A stretch of DNA of 10,152 bases from Gallionellaceae bacterium (GCA_021731185.1 JAKFXW010000221.1:1-10152); one strand, 5' to 3'. Shown: positions 1 through 6,480, counted from the first letter of the stretch. The notes: generated from the sequence alone by a model not told the origin. Translations and numbers: made by a program.

Positions 1-1
1 C

Positions 2-202
2 GGCAGCGGTGAGACCTTGGCTGCGCTATCCCATCTAATGGGTGTGACCGCTCAAGATCAGCTCGCCTTCAACCGTTTAGCTAAAGACAATATGGCACGC
101 ATTTTCTCTGGTGACAATGTCGCAACTGAACAGGTTATCGTTGCCTTGCGCGCATTGTTGGCTGCAGATGCAACACTTGCTCGCTATCAAACTGCGCTGT
201 AA
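2..202 (+). CDS. DUF3015 family protein, C-terminal part (5' end outside window)
   Basis: The frame is open from the window edge to TAA at 200-202, giving about 66 residues. They resemble the C-terminal half of DUF3015 proteins, small exported proteobacterial proteins of unknown function: a GSGETLAALSHLMGV stretch, then a polar helix and a closing ADATLARY segment. The GxGExLxxLAxLxGV pattern followed by a helix ending in LAxxATLA is what I recall of that family; this is recognition by eye. A TTG at 17 is only an internal leucine codon and not a start. A strong terminator lies 21 bases after the stop, so this gene ends its own transcription unit and is not in an operon with the next gene. Confidence 0.7.
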   Translation, partial: GSGETLAALSHLMGVTAQDQLAFNRLAKDNMARIFSGDNVATEQVIVALRALLAADATLARYQTAL

Positions 203-223
203 TACATACGTAGGCTATAGACA

Positions 224-250
224 CCCAGTGGCATCACCACTGGGTTTTTT
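224..250 (+). terminator. Intrinsic terminator after the DUF3015 gene
   Basis: A perfect 8-bp stem CCCAGTGG / CCACTGGG (224-231 and 237-244) has a 5-base CATCA loop and is followed directly by six T residues (245-250). It sits 21 bases after the stop codon and insulates the DUF3015 gene from the DUF4105 gene. Confidence 0.93.
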
Positions 251-283
251 CTTACTCAAAATATCAAACCAAATATTCAATTG

Positions 284-2197
284 ATGCGCCCGATATGCCT
301 CATCCTATTAGCGATGCTATGGCTGCCACAGCAGCACGCATTTGCCGTGACGGATAACGCTTATCTTTCAGAACTGATCGAAAAATCGCGGCAGCTAAAG
401 CTCTCCGAGCGGCAGGAATGGCTGAAGTTGGGACATTACGTGCCTAATCTTATCGCCCCGGGTGTGCATGGCCTGGTCGATAGCGCCCCGTTTTACAACG
501 CGCCTGACGGCAAAAGTAATCCTCAAGCAGAGCTCGAAGCGACGCTGGCAAGTTTTTATTCGGACATTACAGAAAGTAACACTCAGCAAAATCCGCAGTG
601 TGCTTTTGTGGCGCGCTATGCGTGGCTAAATGAGCAGCTCCATTTCGATCCGCAACGTTTGCCGCGCCAGGATTGCAAGCGTTACCAACAGTGGCACGCC
701 GCGTTGAACCCCAATAGCCTGACGCTGATTTTTGCCTCAGCCTACATCAATAGTCCTTCTTCAATGTACGGCCATCCGCTGATCAGAGTGGATGCCAAAG
801 ACCAAAATGAGCAGACTCGATTGTTGGCCTACGCCATCACCTTCGCGGCCAACACGGATGAAAGCAACGGACTCACCTTCGCAGTGAATGGCCTGTTCGG
901 CGGCTATCCCGGCGTGTTTTCAAACATGCCCTATTACCTCAAGGTGCGCGAATACAGTGCGCTGGAGAATCGTGATCTATGGGAATACCAACTCAATCTC
1001 AATGTCGAAGAAATTGACCGTGTTTTGAGACACGCTTGGGAACTGGGAACTAATCACTTCCAATATTTTTTCTTCGACGAAAATTGCTCCTATCATTTGC
1101 TGGGTTTGCTTCAGGTTGCACGCCCGGAATTGGATATGACCAGCGAATTTCGTTGGTGGGCGATTCCCGCTGACACGGTAGGTGCAATCGCTAGGCAGCC
1201 GAATATGGTCAAGCAAGTTGTGTTTCGCCCGGCCAATGCCACCGTCCTGCGCCACAGGTTACGACAATTAAGCGAGGCAGAACGCGATTTAGTGAAGGGT
1301 ATAAGCATCAAGCGCATAGCAATAGATGATCCGACATTGAACAAGCTGCCCGCTAACCGTTTAGCGGCAGTACTCGAAACCAGCCAGGATTACCTCAGCT
1401 ACCAGCGCGCCCTCGGCAAAAGTGACGTGACCGACCTTGCCGGGCTGACGCACGAATTGCTCACTGCACGCAGCCGCATAGATATTGCCGCACAGACACC
1501 CGATATTCCCACTCCGAAAACACGTCCAGATCACGGACACGGCTCATCGCGTATTACCATGGGTGCGGGGCGCAGAAATGAACAAGCATTCCAGGAATTG
1601 AAAGTGCGCGCCACCTATCATGACATTATGGATGCTGAGGACGGGTATGCACGTGGCGCACAGGTTGAATCATTCAGCTTGGCACTACGCCATTACGACT
1701 CCGGCACAACGCGGGTCGAAAAATTTACGCCTGTTAGCATTTTGTCGCTGGCACCACGCGATAAATTTTTTCAACCCATGTCATGGAAAATTGCAGCAGG
1801 CTGGCAACGAGTTCGTGCCGCCAATAGCGATGAGCCACTAGCGTTTGCGCTGGATGGTGGCATCGGAAAAACTTGGTCAAACGAGCAAGATACGGCATTG
1901 TGGTATGCCCTGCTGGATGGCAGCTCGCGACACAGTCACGCACTTGAAAAAGGTTACGCATTGGGGGCGGGGGCGAGCATGGGCGGGCTGTTTGATTTAA
2001 CACCGCGTTGGCGTATGCACGGTTATTTGCGCAACATCCAGTATCTATTAGGGCAACGCGATGCAGCGCAAATACTGGGCTTGGAACAACGCCTTGCGTT
2101 AAGCACGAATACTGCTGTGCGCCTGGATGTGGTACGTCAACGCGAATTTAAACGCAGTGACAATACGGGTCTGCTGTCGTTATTGTTTTACTTTTAA
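284..2197 (+). CDS. Exported DUF4105 (Lnb N-terminal periplasmic domain) protein
   Basis: This 637-residue protein begins with a Sec signal peptide (about residues 1-21, hydrophobic core ICLILLAMLWL, likely cleavage after HAFA). The central part carries the two hallmarks of DUF4105: SMYGHPLIRVD at about 160-170 and ENCSYHLL at about 266-273. The conserved Cys and His there suggest a papain-like catalytic fold, but no reaction is established for this branch. Two cysteines near 106 and 131 could form a periplasmic disulfide. The last ~200 residues are beta-rich with alternating hydrophobics and end in Phe (LLSLLFYF), which resembles an outer-membrane beta-barrel C-terminus; that is inference. 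ATG 284 is preferred over the TTG immediately before it; neither has a clear ribosome binding site. The stop overlaps the next start by one base (TAATG), so translational coupling with the hydrolase is likely. Confidence 0.85.
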   Translation: MRPICLILLAMLWLPQQHAFAVTDNAYLSELIEKSRQLKLSERQEWLKLGHYVPNLIAPGVHGLVDSAPFYNAPDGKSNPQAELEATLASFYSDITESNTQQNPQCAFVARYAWLNEQLHFDPQRLPRQDCKRYQQWHAALNPNSLTLIFASAYINSPSSMYGHPLIRVDAKDQNEQTRLLAYAITFAANTDESNGLTFAVNGLFGGYPGVFSNMPYYLKVREYSALENRDLWEYQLNLNVEEIDRVLRHAWELGTNHFQYFFFDENCSYHLLGLLQVARPELDMTSEFRWWAIPADTVGAIARQPNMVKQVVFRPANATVLRHRLRQLSEAERDLVKGISIKRIAIDDPTLNKLPANRLAAVLETSQDYLSYQRALGKSDVTDLAGLTHELLTARSRIDIAAQTPDIPTPKTRPDHGHGSSRITMGAGRRNEQAFQELKVRATYHDIMDAEDGYARGAQVESFSLALRHYDSGTTRVEKFTPVSILSLAPRDKFFQPMSWKIAAGWQRVRAANSDEPLAFALDGGIGKTWSNEQDTALWYALLDGSSRHSHALEKGYALGAGASMGGLFDLTPRWRMHGYLRNIQYLLGQRDAAQILGLEQRLALSTNTAVRLDVVRQREFKRSDNTGLLSLLFYF

Positions 2198-3093
2198 TGA
2201 TGGGCATCACCATGCACTCCCTGAAACTACTCCTATTCACCGCACTGCTGTCAGGTTGCACGAATTTATTTTTTCACCCGCACCGGATTTTGGTTGATAC
2301 ACCGGATAAATTTGACCTTGAATATCAGGTAGAAAAAATCAAAGCGGCGGATGGTACCTTACTGAACGCGTGGTTTTTACCCGCTCAAAATAATCCTGCC
2401 CCAAAAAATCCTGCTAAAAATAATTCCACTCAGCCAAAAATCAAGCCAGAGGCAAAAGCCACTGTGTTATTTCTACATGGTAACGCCGAGAATATCAGCA
2501 CGCATTTTCGTAGCATCGCATGGCTGTCACTAGAGGGATTTAATGTATTGGCTCTCGATTATCGTGGCTACGGTGAGTCCGAAGGCGTGCCGACGTTAGC
2601 AGGAATGCAACTCGATATTGATGCTGCAATGCGTAGCCTGCTAGAGCATCAAGACGTTAACCCGAATAAAATTATTGTCTTTGGACAAAGTTTAGGCGGC
2701 GCGCTTGCCATTCATTACACCGCGCACAGCGCTTATCGCGCTAACATTCGGGCAGTCGTCATTGATAGTGCATTTTATGATTATCGACAAATTGCCAGAG
2801 AGAAGCTGGCTACGTCACCGCTTACCTGGCTGCTGCAATGGCTACCTTGGTTGATTATAAACAATGACTATTCGCCCGCCGATTCCATTGCAGCTATCAG
2901 CCCGCTGCCGCTACTGTTGTTGCACGGGGATCGAGATGTGGTCGTACCACTGCATCATTCACAGCAATTATTCGAGCACGCCAATGCACCGAAAGAACGC
3001 TGGATTGAGCAAGGTGCGGGACATACTCAAGCTATGAATAGTGAAGCGTCACGCAAAAGATTGGTTGAGTTTTTACTGCGTCATTCAGGCTAG
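2197..3093 (+). CDS. Lipoprotein alpha/beta hydrolase (BEM46/YfhR-like serine hydrolase)
   Basis: This 298-residue protein starts with a short signal peptide and a lipobox LSGC (residues 18-21), so it should be lipidated at Cys21 and membrane anchored. ATG 2212 (residue 6) is an equally plausible start and gives a more typical lipoprotein leader. The alpha/beta-hydrolase parts are all present in order: an oxyanion-type HGNAEN (94-99), DYRGYGES (121-128), nucleophile elbow GQSLGG with Ser165, acid loop HGDRDVVVP with the likely catalytic Asp247, and GAGHTQ with His276. A low-complexity N/P/K-rich linker at about 63-88 precedes the first core strand. The substrate is unknown; the family contains esterases and peptidase-like hydrolases. 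It overlaps the DUF4105 gene by one base. Its last 73 codons are duplicated beyond the inserted segment. Confidence 0.9.
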   Translation: MMGITMHSLKLLLFTALLSGCTNLFFHPHRILVDTPDKFDLEYQVEKIKAADGTLLNAWFLPAQNNPAPKNPAKNNSTQPKIKPEAKATVLFLHGNAENISTHFRSIAWLSLEGFNVLALDYRGYGESEGVPTLAGMQLDIDAAMRSLLEHQDVNPNKIIVFGQSLGGALAIHYTAHSAYRANIRAVVIDSAFYDYRQIAREKLATSPLTWLLQWLPWLIINNDYSPADSIAAISPLPLLLLHGDRDVVVPLHHSQQLFEHANAPKERWIEQGAGHTQAMNSEASRKRLVEFLLRHSG

Positions 3094-3438
3094 AATAACA
3101 GGCTGAAAATTCAAGTGTAAAATTAACCGCGCCTCAATTACTGGCACGCTGCATTGATAATTCTAATTTCTGATAAACAGGAGCACAAGGCGGCAAGGAT
3201 GAGGCGACGAAGACAGTACATTTGAGTACGGCTAGGAGCCGAAAACGAAGCCAACACAGTGATCGTTTTTATCAGGAATTGGAATAAAATCACCACCATG
3301 ACTTCCTCCCCGCACACCCCAATGATGCAGCAATATCTGCGAATCAAAGCGCAGCATACCGACATGCTGCTGTTTTATCGCATGGGGGATTTTTACGAAT
3401 TATTTTTTGACGATGCGGTGCGCGCCGCCAAACTGCTC
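2874..3438 (+). repeat. Left copy of the large direct repeat flanking the insert
   Basis: This segment covers the last 73 codons of the hydrolase, the intergenic region and the first 47 codons of mutS. It matches 6952-7578. By hand alignment I count about 25 substitutions, one 1-bp indel in an A-run near 3120, and a 61-bp stretch present only in the right copy. Similarity starts abruptly at GCCCGC and stops after CTGCTC/CTTCTC. Most substitutions fall before 3150, in the hydrolase end and the start of the intergenic region. Confidence 0.95.
3183..3258 (+). repeat. Structured intergenic sequence upstream of mutS (REP-like)
   Basis: Between the hydrolase stop and the mutS start lies a GC-rich segment with two nested palindromes: GTAC-ATTTGA-GTAC (3216-3229) and CGGCT-AGG-AGCCG (3229-3241). 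GACGAAGAC and AACGAAGCC echo each other on the two sides. The core is nearly unchanged between the two copies in the window, although the DNA just before it has diverged. It looks like a dispersed palindromic element of the kind common in Gallionellaceae and relatives, though I see only these two copies. I find no clear sigma-70 promoter in 3094-3297. Confidence 0.45.
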
Positions 3439-3465
3439 TGGATGCGACACCAACAGATGGTGTGA
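3298..3465 (+). pseudogene. mutS: Truncated mutS 5' fragment (47 codons plus junction tail)
   Basis: The frame from ATG 3298 gives the start of MutS, including PMMQQYLRIK and the mismatch-contacting Phe-Tyr-Glu motif in GDFYELF. After codon 47 (AAKLL) it runs into unrelated DNA at 3439 and stops after eight foreign residues at 3463-3465. Only part of the mismatch-recognition domain is left, so no repair function is expected. Compared with the intact gene it has one amino-acid change (Ser3 instead of Pro) and several silent ones. Expression of a 55-residue peptide is possible because it keeps the native upstream region, but a role is unlikely. Confidence 0.92.
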
Positions 3466-3522
3466 CACCGTCAAGTGGTGGTTATAAACGAACTCCTTAC
3501 CCTTGAAAATTAGTTCAGGCAT
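3439..3522 (-). pseudogene. N-terminal fragment of a Type III-like DNA methyltransferase (Mod)
   Basis: Read on the minus strand from ATG 3522, 28 codons begin MPELIFKGKEF and continue VYNHHLTV before reaching the mutS junction exactly at 3439. The pattern MPxLxxKGKxFVxNHHLxV is the characteristic beginning of adenine-specific Mod methyltransferases of Type III and related restriction systems, as I recall them. The catalytic DPPY domain would lie downstream and is absent, so this is a broken remnant. It lies 193 bases after the 381 aa gene on the same strand, which suggests that the three genes once stood in one cassette. The identification rests on 28 residues only. Confidence 0.6.
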
Positions 3523-3712
3523 ATCTTGTTCTTTCGCTGGTCAGCGCGCCAAGTTTGGTACTTGGCTAATGCGTAAGGATGACCGTCTGGCCTGGCAGGC
3601 AGACTGGCCGGAGTAAATGGAAATAAAAAATATTGATGCTGACCCATTTATTTTGGAAGAGATGCGTTATGCGTTAATGCAAGGCCTGACACTGAGACTT
3701 TTGATGTTTTAA
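3488..3712 (+). other. Two tiny consecutive plus-strand ORFs, unrecognised
   Basis: The gap between the 381 aa gene and the mod fragment (3523-3715) holds no confirmed gene. On the plus strand a frame runs from after a stop at 3485 to TAA at 3614-3616 with a protein-like tail (KFGTWLMRKDDRLAWQADWPE region). A 31-codon ORF starts at once at ATG 3617 (MEIKNIDADPFILEEMRYAL region) and ends at 3712. GGAG lies 4 bases before that ATG, and the stop and start abut (TAAATG). This could be the relic of a coupled gene pair or chance. I recognise neither peptide. Confidence 0.2.
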
Positions 3713-3715
3713 ATT

Positions 3716-4861
3716 TTATTCCTTGCCAGTATCGGTATCAGCTAGGTCAATAGTTACTAGATCAATCCTTCCCTGACGGGAGATACCGATCACTACAACC
3801 TCTTCCTCGAACATTGGTTTAACAATGTCTCTCATCATCCCTCGCGGCACAATAATTTTGTGCGCAGTGCCATCGGCATCCACCACTTCAATAATTCCTT
3901 CTTTCCGATTCGTAGCGTCTGCTTCAAGAAGAAGTCCAGTTATCACAACTTCTTTCTCATCGGTGGCAGTTGTGAGATTCTTTGGGATTTTTCGAACTCT
4001 CTCTCTTAGTTGTTTCTTCGTCGCAACCAGAGCAACGACACGTTTTACTTGGTCTGGCGCAGTTGTAAACCCCACAGTTCTAATTTCCTTGCCATCAGGC
4101 GCAAGCCGCTCAGCCAGCCCCATAAAGTTGACCCTGTAAGATTCGTCTGGGATGCTATTTTTCAGTGCTTCCAAATTACCTTCATTGACCAAAGCCAAAT
4201 CATCCAGAAGTACCTTCATTGTATTGGTCGTAAAATCAACTCCCGGCAGATTGAGCTGAGAGCTCTGTCCGAGACGAAGAGTAACTGCAAAACTGGCGGC
4301 TCGCGGCACTGACAAATACAACTCAAAGCTTTCTGACAAGCTCTTTTTCCTTCGACCCGACTCACGGAATTCTTGTCCCATAAGGCGCTCTGCGGTGCGA
4401 TAAAGCAGTGTTTCTAGGTCTTTCAAGCGCTGAACGAATATGTCACTCCTTGCAATTCCAAATCCTACGGCGTTCCCCTCCAAAGTCATCTGCACATCAC
4501 CAGGGCTCAGAGTAACTCCCTTCACCTCAAGGTGTCGCTGGAAATAAACATCCTCAAGTAGATCACGCAACTCTTCTGCGATTTCCGCAGGAGGATTACC
4601 AGCTAACGCAGCAGCAATCAATTGCTCCGCTTCTCGCAGTCGGCCAACCTCTATCGCCAGTGTAGCGGCACTTCTAAAAAGTATTGATCTAGTCGGCTCC
4701 AGATCAGTTTGATTTGACATCACCCACGCTGCCTTGGCTTCGAGTTCCAGTGCCTGAGTTGAAAATTCCACAAAAGCCGATAAATCTCCAGCCCGCCGCG
4801 CGAGTTCTGCTCGGTCAGCGAATTCCATAGCTGCTTGATGCATGTTAGTCACGTTTTGCAT
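3716..4861 (-). CDS. Unrecognised 381 aa protein, TPR-like N-terminus and beta-rich C-terminus
   Basis: The start at ATG 4861 is supported by GGAAG four bases upstream on the minus strand, inside the end of the 190 aa gene; the two overlap by 13 bases, so they should be translated together. Residues 5-50 and 58-110 form two helical-hairpin, TPR-like blocks (DRAELARRAGDLSAF, then RLREAEQLIAAALAGNP). A middle alpha/beta region (about 112-265) has conserved-looking stretches such as GNAVGFGIARSD and SVPRAASFAV. The C-terminal part (about 303-373) alternates strands and turns (VVITGLLLEAD, GIIEVVDADGTAHKIIVP, VVVIGISRQGRI) and could be an OB- or SH3-like beta-barrel. I see no transmembrane segment or nuclease/ATPase motif. 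No function can be assigned; the neighbours suggest a defence or stress-related accessory role. Confidence 0.8.
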   Translation of the reverse strand: MQNVTNMHQAAMEFADRAELARRAGDLSAFVEFSTQALELEAKAAWVMSNQTDLEPTRSILFRSAATLAIEVGRLREAEQLIAAALAGNPPAEIAEELRDLLEDVYFQRHLEVKGVTLSPGDVQMTLEGNAVGFGIARSDIFVQRLKDLETLLYRTAERLMGQEFRESGRRKKSLSESFELYLSVPRAASFAVTLRLGQSSQLNLPGVDFTTNTMKVLLDDLALVNEGNLEALKNSIPDESYRVNFMGLAERLAPDGKEIRTVGFTTAPDQVKRVVALVATKKQLRERVRKIPKNLTTATDEKEVVITGLLLEADATNRKEGIIEVVDADGTAHKIIVPRGMMRDIVKPMFEEEVVVIGISRQGRIDLVTIDLADTDTGKE

Positions 4862-5421
4862 CGTTCTTCCAGTCTTGCGATGGGAGTGCCGAACTCAACG
4901 ACCACTATTACAGCAGGCAACATTCCGTCGGACACTTCTGTCTGTTTTAATTTTCGTTTTACTCGTGTCTCAACGGATGATTTGTCTCCATTCCTAATTC
5001 CAGACACCTCAAGGCGACTTAATCCCTGAAACAAAGAGTTACTGGATGATGGATCACCCAACCAGTAATCAAAGCCAGTCTTCTTTTTAGAGCGTTCTAT
5101 GACCTCAAGTCCACAACTTTCCACTAATAGCACGGCAATTCCATACGCCCCCTGCTCAGTAGTAACTTCATCATCATTCCAGCAACGCTTTGCTTGATCT
5201 GTTGGCTTATTCCAATCGACATCCGCAATAAAATTGTAGCTACCAGAAATATTCATGGATGTTGGGCTAGAATGGCGTCGTTCATCGAGACAGATACATG
5301 CCGCCTCGGCAAGTGTTTTTCCAAATGCAGGGGTTAGCCCCTTCCTTCCAGAAGCCAAACTCGCTAATGCAAGCGAGATATGATTCGACGCAGGTGCTGA
5401 TAGATTCATTGAGTTATTCAT
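4849..5421 (-). CDS. Unrecognised 190 aa protein, possible PD-(D/E)XK-like fold
   Basis: This is the first gene of an overlapping two-gene unit; its TGA (4849-4851) lies 13 bases inside the 381 aa gene. ATG 5421 or the in-frame ATG 5409 could start it; neither has a clear Shine-Dalgarno sequence. Residues 88-140 are suggestive: a helix with a glutamate (GAYGIAVLLVESCG, Glu101), then GFDYWLGD with Asp118, then RLEVSG with Glu138. That order and spacing resemble the core of PD-(D/E)XK nucleases, but the usual Lys two residues after Glu138 is Ser140. If it is this fold, it may be inactive, use a migrated lysine, or serve for binding only. A late hydrophobic strand (AVIVVVEFG, 170-178) fits an alpha/beta core. 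The fold call is inference from motif shape. Confidence 0.75.
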   Translation of the reverse strand: MNNSMNLSAPASNHISLALASLASGRKGLTPAFGKTLAEAACICLDERRHSSPTSMNISGSYNFIADVDWNKPTDQAKRCWNDDEVTTEQGAYGIAVLLVESCGLEVIERSKKKTGFDYWLGDPSSSNSLFQGLSRLEVSGIRNGDKSSVETRVKRKLKQTEVSDGMLPAVIVVVEFGTPIARLEERCKT

Positions 5422-5465
5422 TAATCGAGTTAACGGGATTCTAAGAGAATTAAAGGTGTCGTGGT

Positions 5466-5478
5466 CGAATTAAATTCG
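5466..5478. promoter_or_regulatory. Palindrome upstream of the 190/381 aa operon
   Basis: CGAATT-A-AATTCG is a perfect inverted repeat with 6-bp arms and a 1-bp centre, 45 bases upstream of the 190 aa start codon. Its place suits an operator or promoter-proximal site for the minus-strand operon. I could not fit a convincing -35/-10 pair. It is AT-rich, so chance is possible. Confidence 0.35.
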
Positions 5479-5515
5479 CAGCCCGCATCCGTTGAATTCA
5501 TTTTTATTGTTGTGC

Positions 5516-5602
5516 TCAAGCAACGGCTTCAAGCGATGCGTGGTGCTCAATCTGGTTGCGGTACAAGTCGATCACAGGAAAGCACAGGTCGCAAATAAAT
5601 GG
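5516..5602 (-). other. Possible remnant of a C-terminal coding end
   Basis: The gap 5422-5615 holds no gene. On the minus strand a frame ending at TGA 5516-5518 reads like a protein tail (CFPVIDLYRNQIEHHASLEAVA before the stop) and joins at its upstream side the GGGGACAGACC motif. It may be the end of a gene that was displaced when the toxin-antitoxin block arrived. I do not recognise it, and the stretch is short enough for chance. Confidence 0.2.
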
Positions 5603-5617
5603 GGACAGACCACGGTT
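5593..5617 (+). repeat. AAATGGGGACAGACCACGGTT motif, known from mobile-element ends
   Basis: The sequence around 5597-5617 (AAATGGGGACAGACCACGGTT) matches from memory a motif that recurs in many proteobacterial genomes near REP-associated tyrosine transposase genes and in accessory regions. It abuts and overlaps by two bases the stop codon of the antitoxin gene, marking the boundary between the toxin-antitoxin module and the 190/381 aa block. No transposase gene is present in the window. Confidence 0.4.
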
Positions 5618-5948
5618 ACACAAGCACTTCAAGCCCGTGCTTTTCGACCACACGCAATAGCCTGAGCGCCATGCCACTTGGCCTTTTCTGGCCTGCTTCC
5701 CATTTTTGCACGGTGGACTCGCTGGTGTTCAGGTAGCGGGCAAATACGGGCTGGCTAACGTGTGCATGTTCACGGATGCGCTTGATGTCCTTGGCATTGA
5801 ATTCAGGAATGGCATCCAAACACAAGGCATCGTATTCACGCATGGTCGTTTTGTTGATTGCGCCTACACGGTGCAATCCTTTCGCGGCACTGTGGATGGC
5901 CGCAAATGCATCACTTTTTGTTTTTGCTGTAGCGGATTTAGTCGTCAT
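5616..5948 (-). CDS. XRE-family antitoxin (HigA-like)
   Basis: The protein is 110 residues when started at ATG 5948, which has a good GGAG seven bases upstream; an ATG at 5975 would add nine residues but lies deep in the toxin gene and has no such site. Residues about 53-97 form a Cro/C1-type helix-turn-helix: AKDIKRIREHAHVSQPVFA, then RYLNTSESTVQKWEAGQKRP, which ends in the typical recognition-helix pattern. The N-terminal 50 residues should bind and neutralise the toxin. It overlaps the toxin gene by 11 bases, in toxin-first order as in higBA. Such antitoxins repress their own operon, and palindromes upstream of the toxin gene are candidate sites. The stop codon touches the GGGGACAGACC motif. 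Confidence 0.88.
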   Translation of the reverse strand: MTTKSATAKTKSDAFAAIHSAAKGLHRVGAINKTTMREYDALCLDAIPEFNAKDIKRIREHAHVSQPVFARYLNTSESTVQKWEAGQKRPSGMALRLLRVVEKHGLEVLV

Positions 5949-6339
5949 GGCAAATCTCCAATAATTCTTTATCATTTAAAAGCGCAGCAATCCTGACATC
6001 ACTCGCGCTACCGTAATCTTTCGCAAGCTTTTTGAATGCAGCCAATTCGTCTGGTGCAATGTTCTCGCGATCCTTTTTTGCATAGAGGTAGGCATATATC
6101 CAATGCCGACCAGCCTTGGCTATGATGATCGAACGGTGCATGTTGTCGTTCAAACGTTTTTTGTACACCCCGCCGCCGAGGTCATCCGCCTGTCCTTGCA
6201 TGACTTGCCTAATCGCATGACAAAGCTCTTTATCCGCAATCTTTGCCTTACGTGCTTCCTTTGCAAACCAAGCTGTTTTGAATGCTCGATCCGTTTCGAC
6301 TGGTTTCGCGCTATCAGGCTTGGGTAATTTTTTTGCCAT
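5938..6339 (-). CDS. RelE/HigB-type toxin (PF06296-like, putative mRNA interferase)
   Basis: The 133-residue protein starts at ATG 6339 with AGGA six bases upstream; an upstream ATG at 6363 lacks such support and would run through the operator palindrome. From residue 18 it follows the family closely: DRAFKTAWFAKEARKAKIAD, DDLGGGVYKKRL (52-63), a basic strand ending HRSIIIAK, then YAYLYAKKDRENIAPDELAAFK (82-103). These are the marks of the RelE-like group formerly called DUF1044, small toxins expected to cut mRNA on the ribosome; activity here is inferred. The first 17 residues are a lysine/proline-rich extension. Its TAA lies inside the antitoxin start region, giving an 11-base overlap and coupled translation. 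Confidence 0.88.
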   Translation of the reverse strand: MAKKLPKPDSAKPVETDRAFKTAWFAKEARKAKIADKELCHAIRQVMQGQADDLGGGVYKKRLNDNMHRSIIIAKAGRHWIYAYLYAKKDRENIAPDELAAFKKLAKDYGSASDVRIAALLNDKELLEICHDD

Positions 6340-6346
6340 GTGCAAT

Positions 6347-6358
6347 CCTAGCACTAGG
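6347..6358. promoter_or_regulatory. Operator-like palindrome at the toxin gene ribosome binding site
   Basis: CCTAG-CA-CTAGG is a perfect 5-bp inverted repeat and includes most of the AGGA Shine-Dalgarno sequence of the toxin gene (6346-6349 on the minus strand). A repressor bound here would block transcription through the start; in RNA it could fold and hide the ribosome binding site. Binding by the XRE antitoxin is inference. Confidence 0.5.
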
Positions 6359-6365
6359 TGCAACC

Positions 6366-6382
6366 AATATCAACCTGATATT
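6366..6382. promoter_or_regulatory. Second inverted repeat upstream of the toxin-antitoxin operon
   Basis: AATATCA-ACC-TGATATT is a perfect inverted repeat with 7-bp arms and a 3-bp spacer, 27 bases before the toxin start. Together with the palindrome at 6347-6358 it makes a two-site arrangement typical of autoregulated toxin-antitoxin promoters. The minus strand offers TTGATA within this repeat as a possible -35 element, but the spacing to a good -10 is doubtful. Confidence 0.5.
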
Positions 6383-6480
6383 GCAAGGTCAAAGAGCCCA
6401 CGTTTAACCAGGATAAACCCGCCGCCACGCGTGGATCAATGCACTTGTATTGATGCTGTAACGCGCATTCTCATTGTTCG

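Noticed and set aside
3259..3297. Upstream extension of the mutS fragment from a GTG at 3259
   Set aside because: It is the same intergenic sequence as before the intact mutS, with no ribosome binding site or family similarity.
3447..3463. ACACCA-ACAGA-TGGTGT hairpin as a terminator
   Set aside because: It has no T-run on either side and lies inside the mod codons, where it encodes VSHHLLVS.
3825..4312. Plus-strand ORFs opposite the 381 aa gene
   Set aside because: They are Ser/Arg/Phe-rich with no start signals, while the minus-strand frame has a good ribosome binding site and protein-like pattern.
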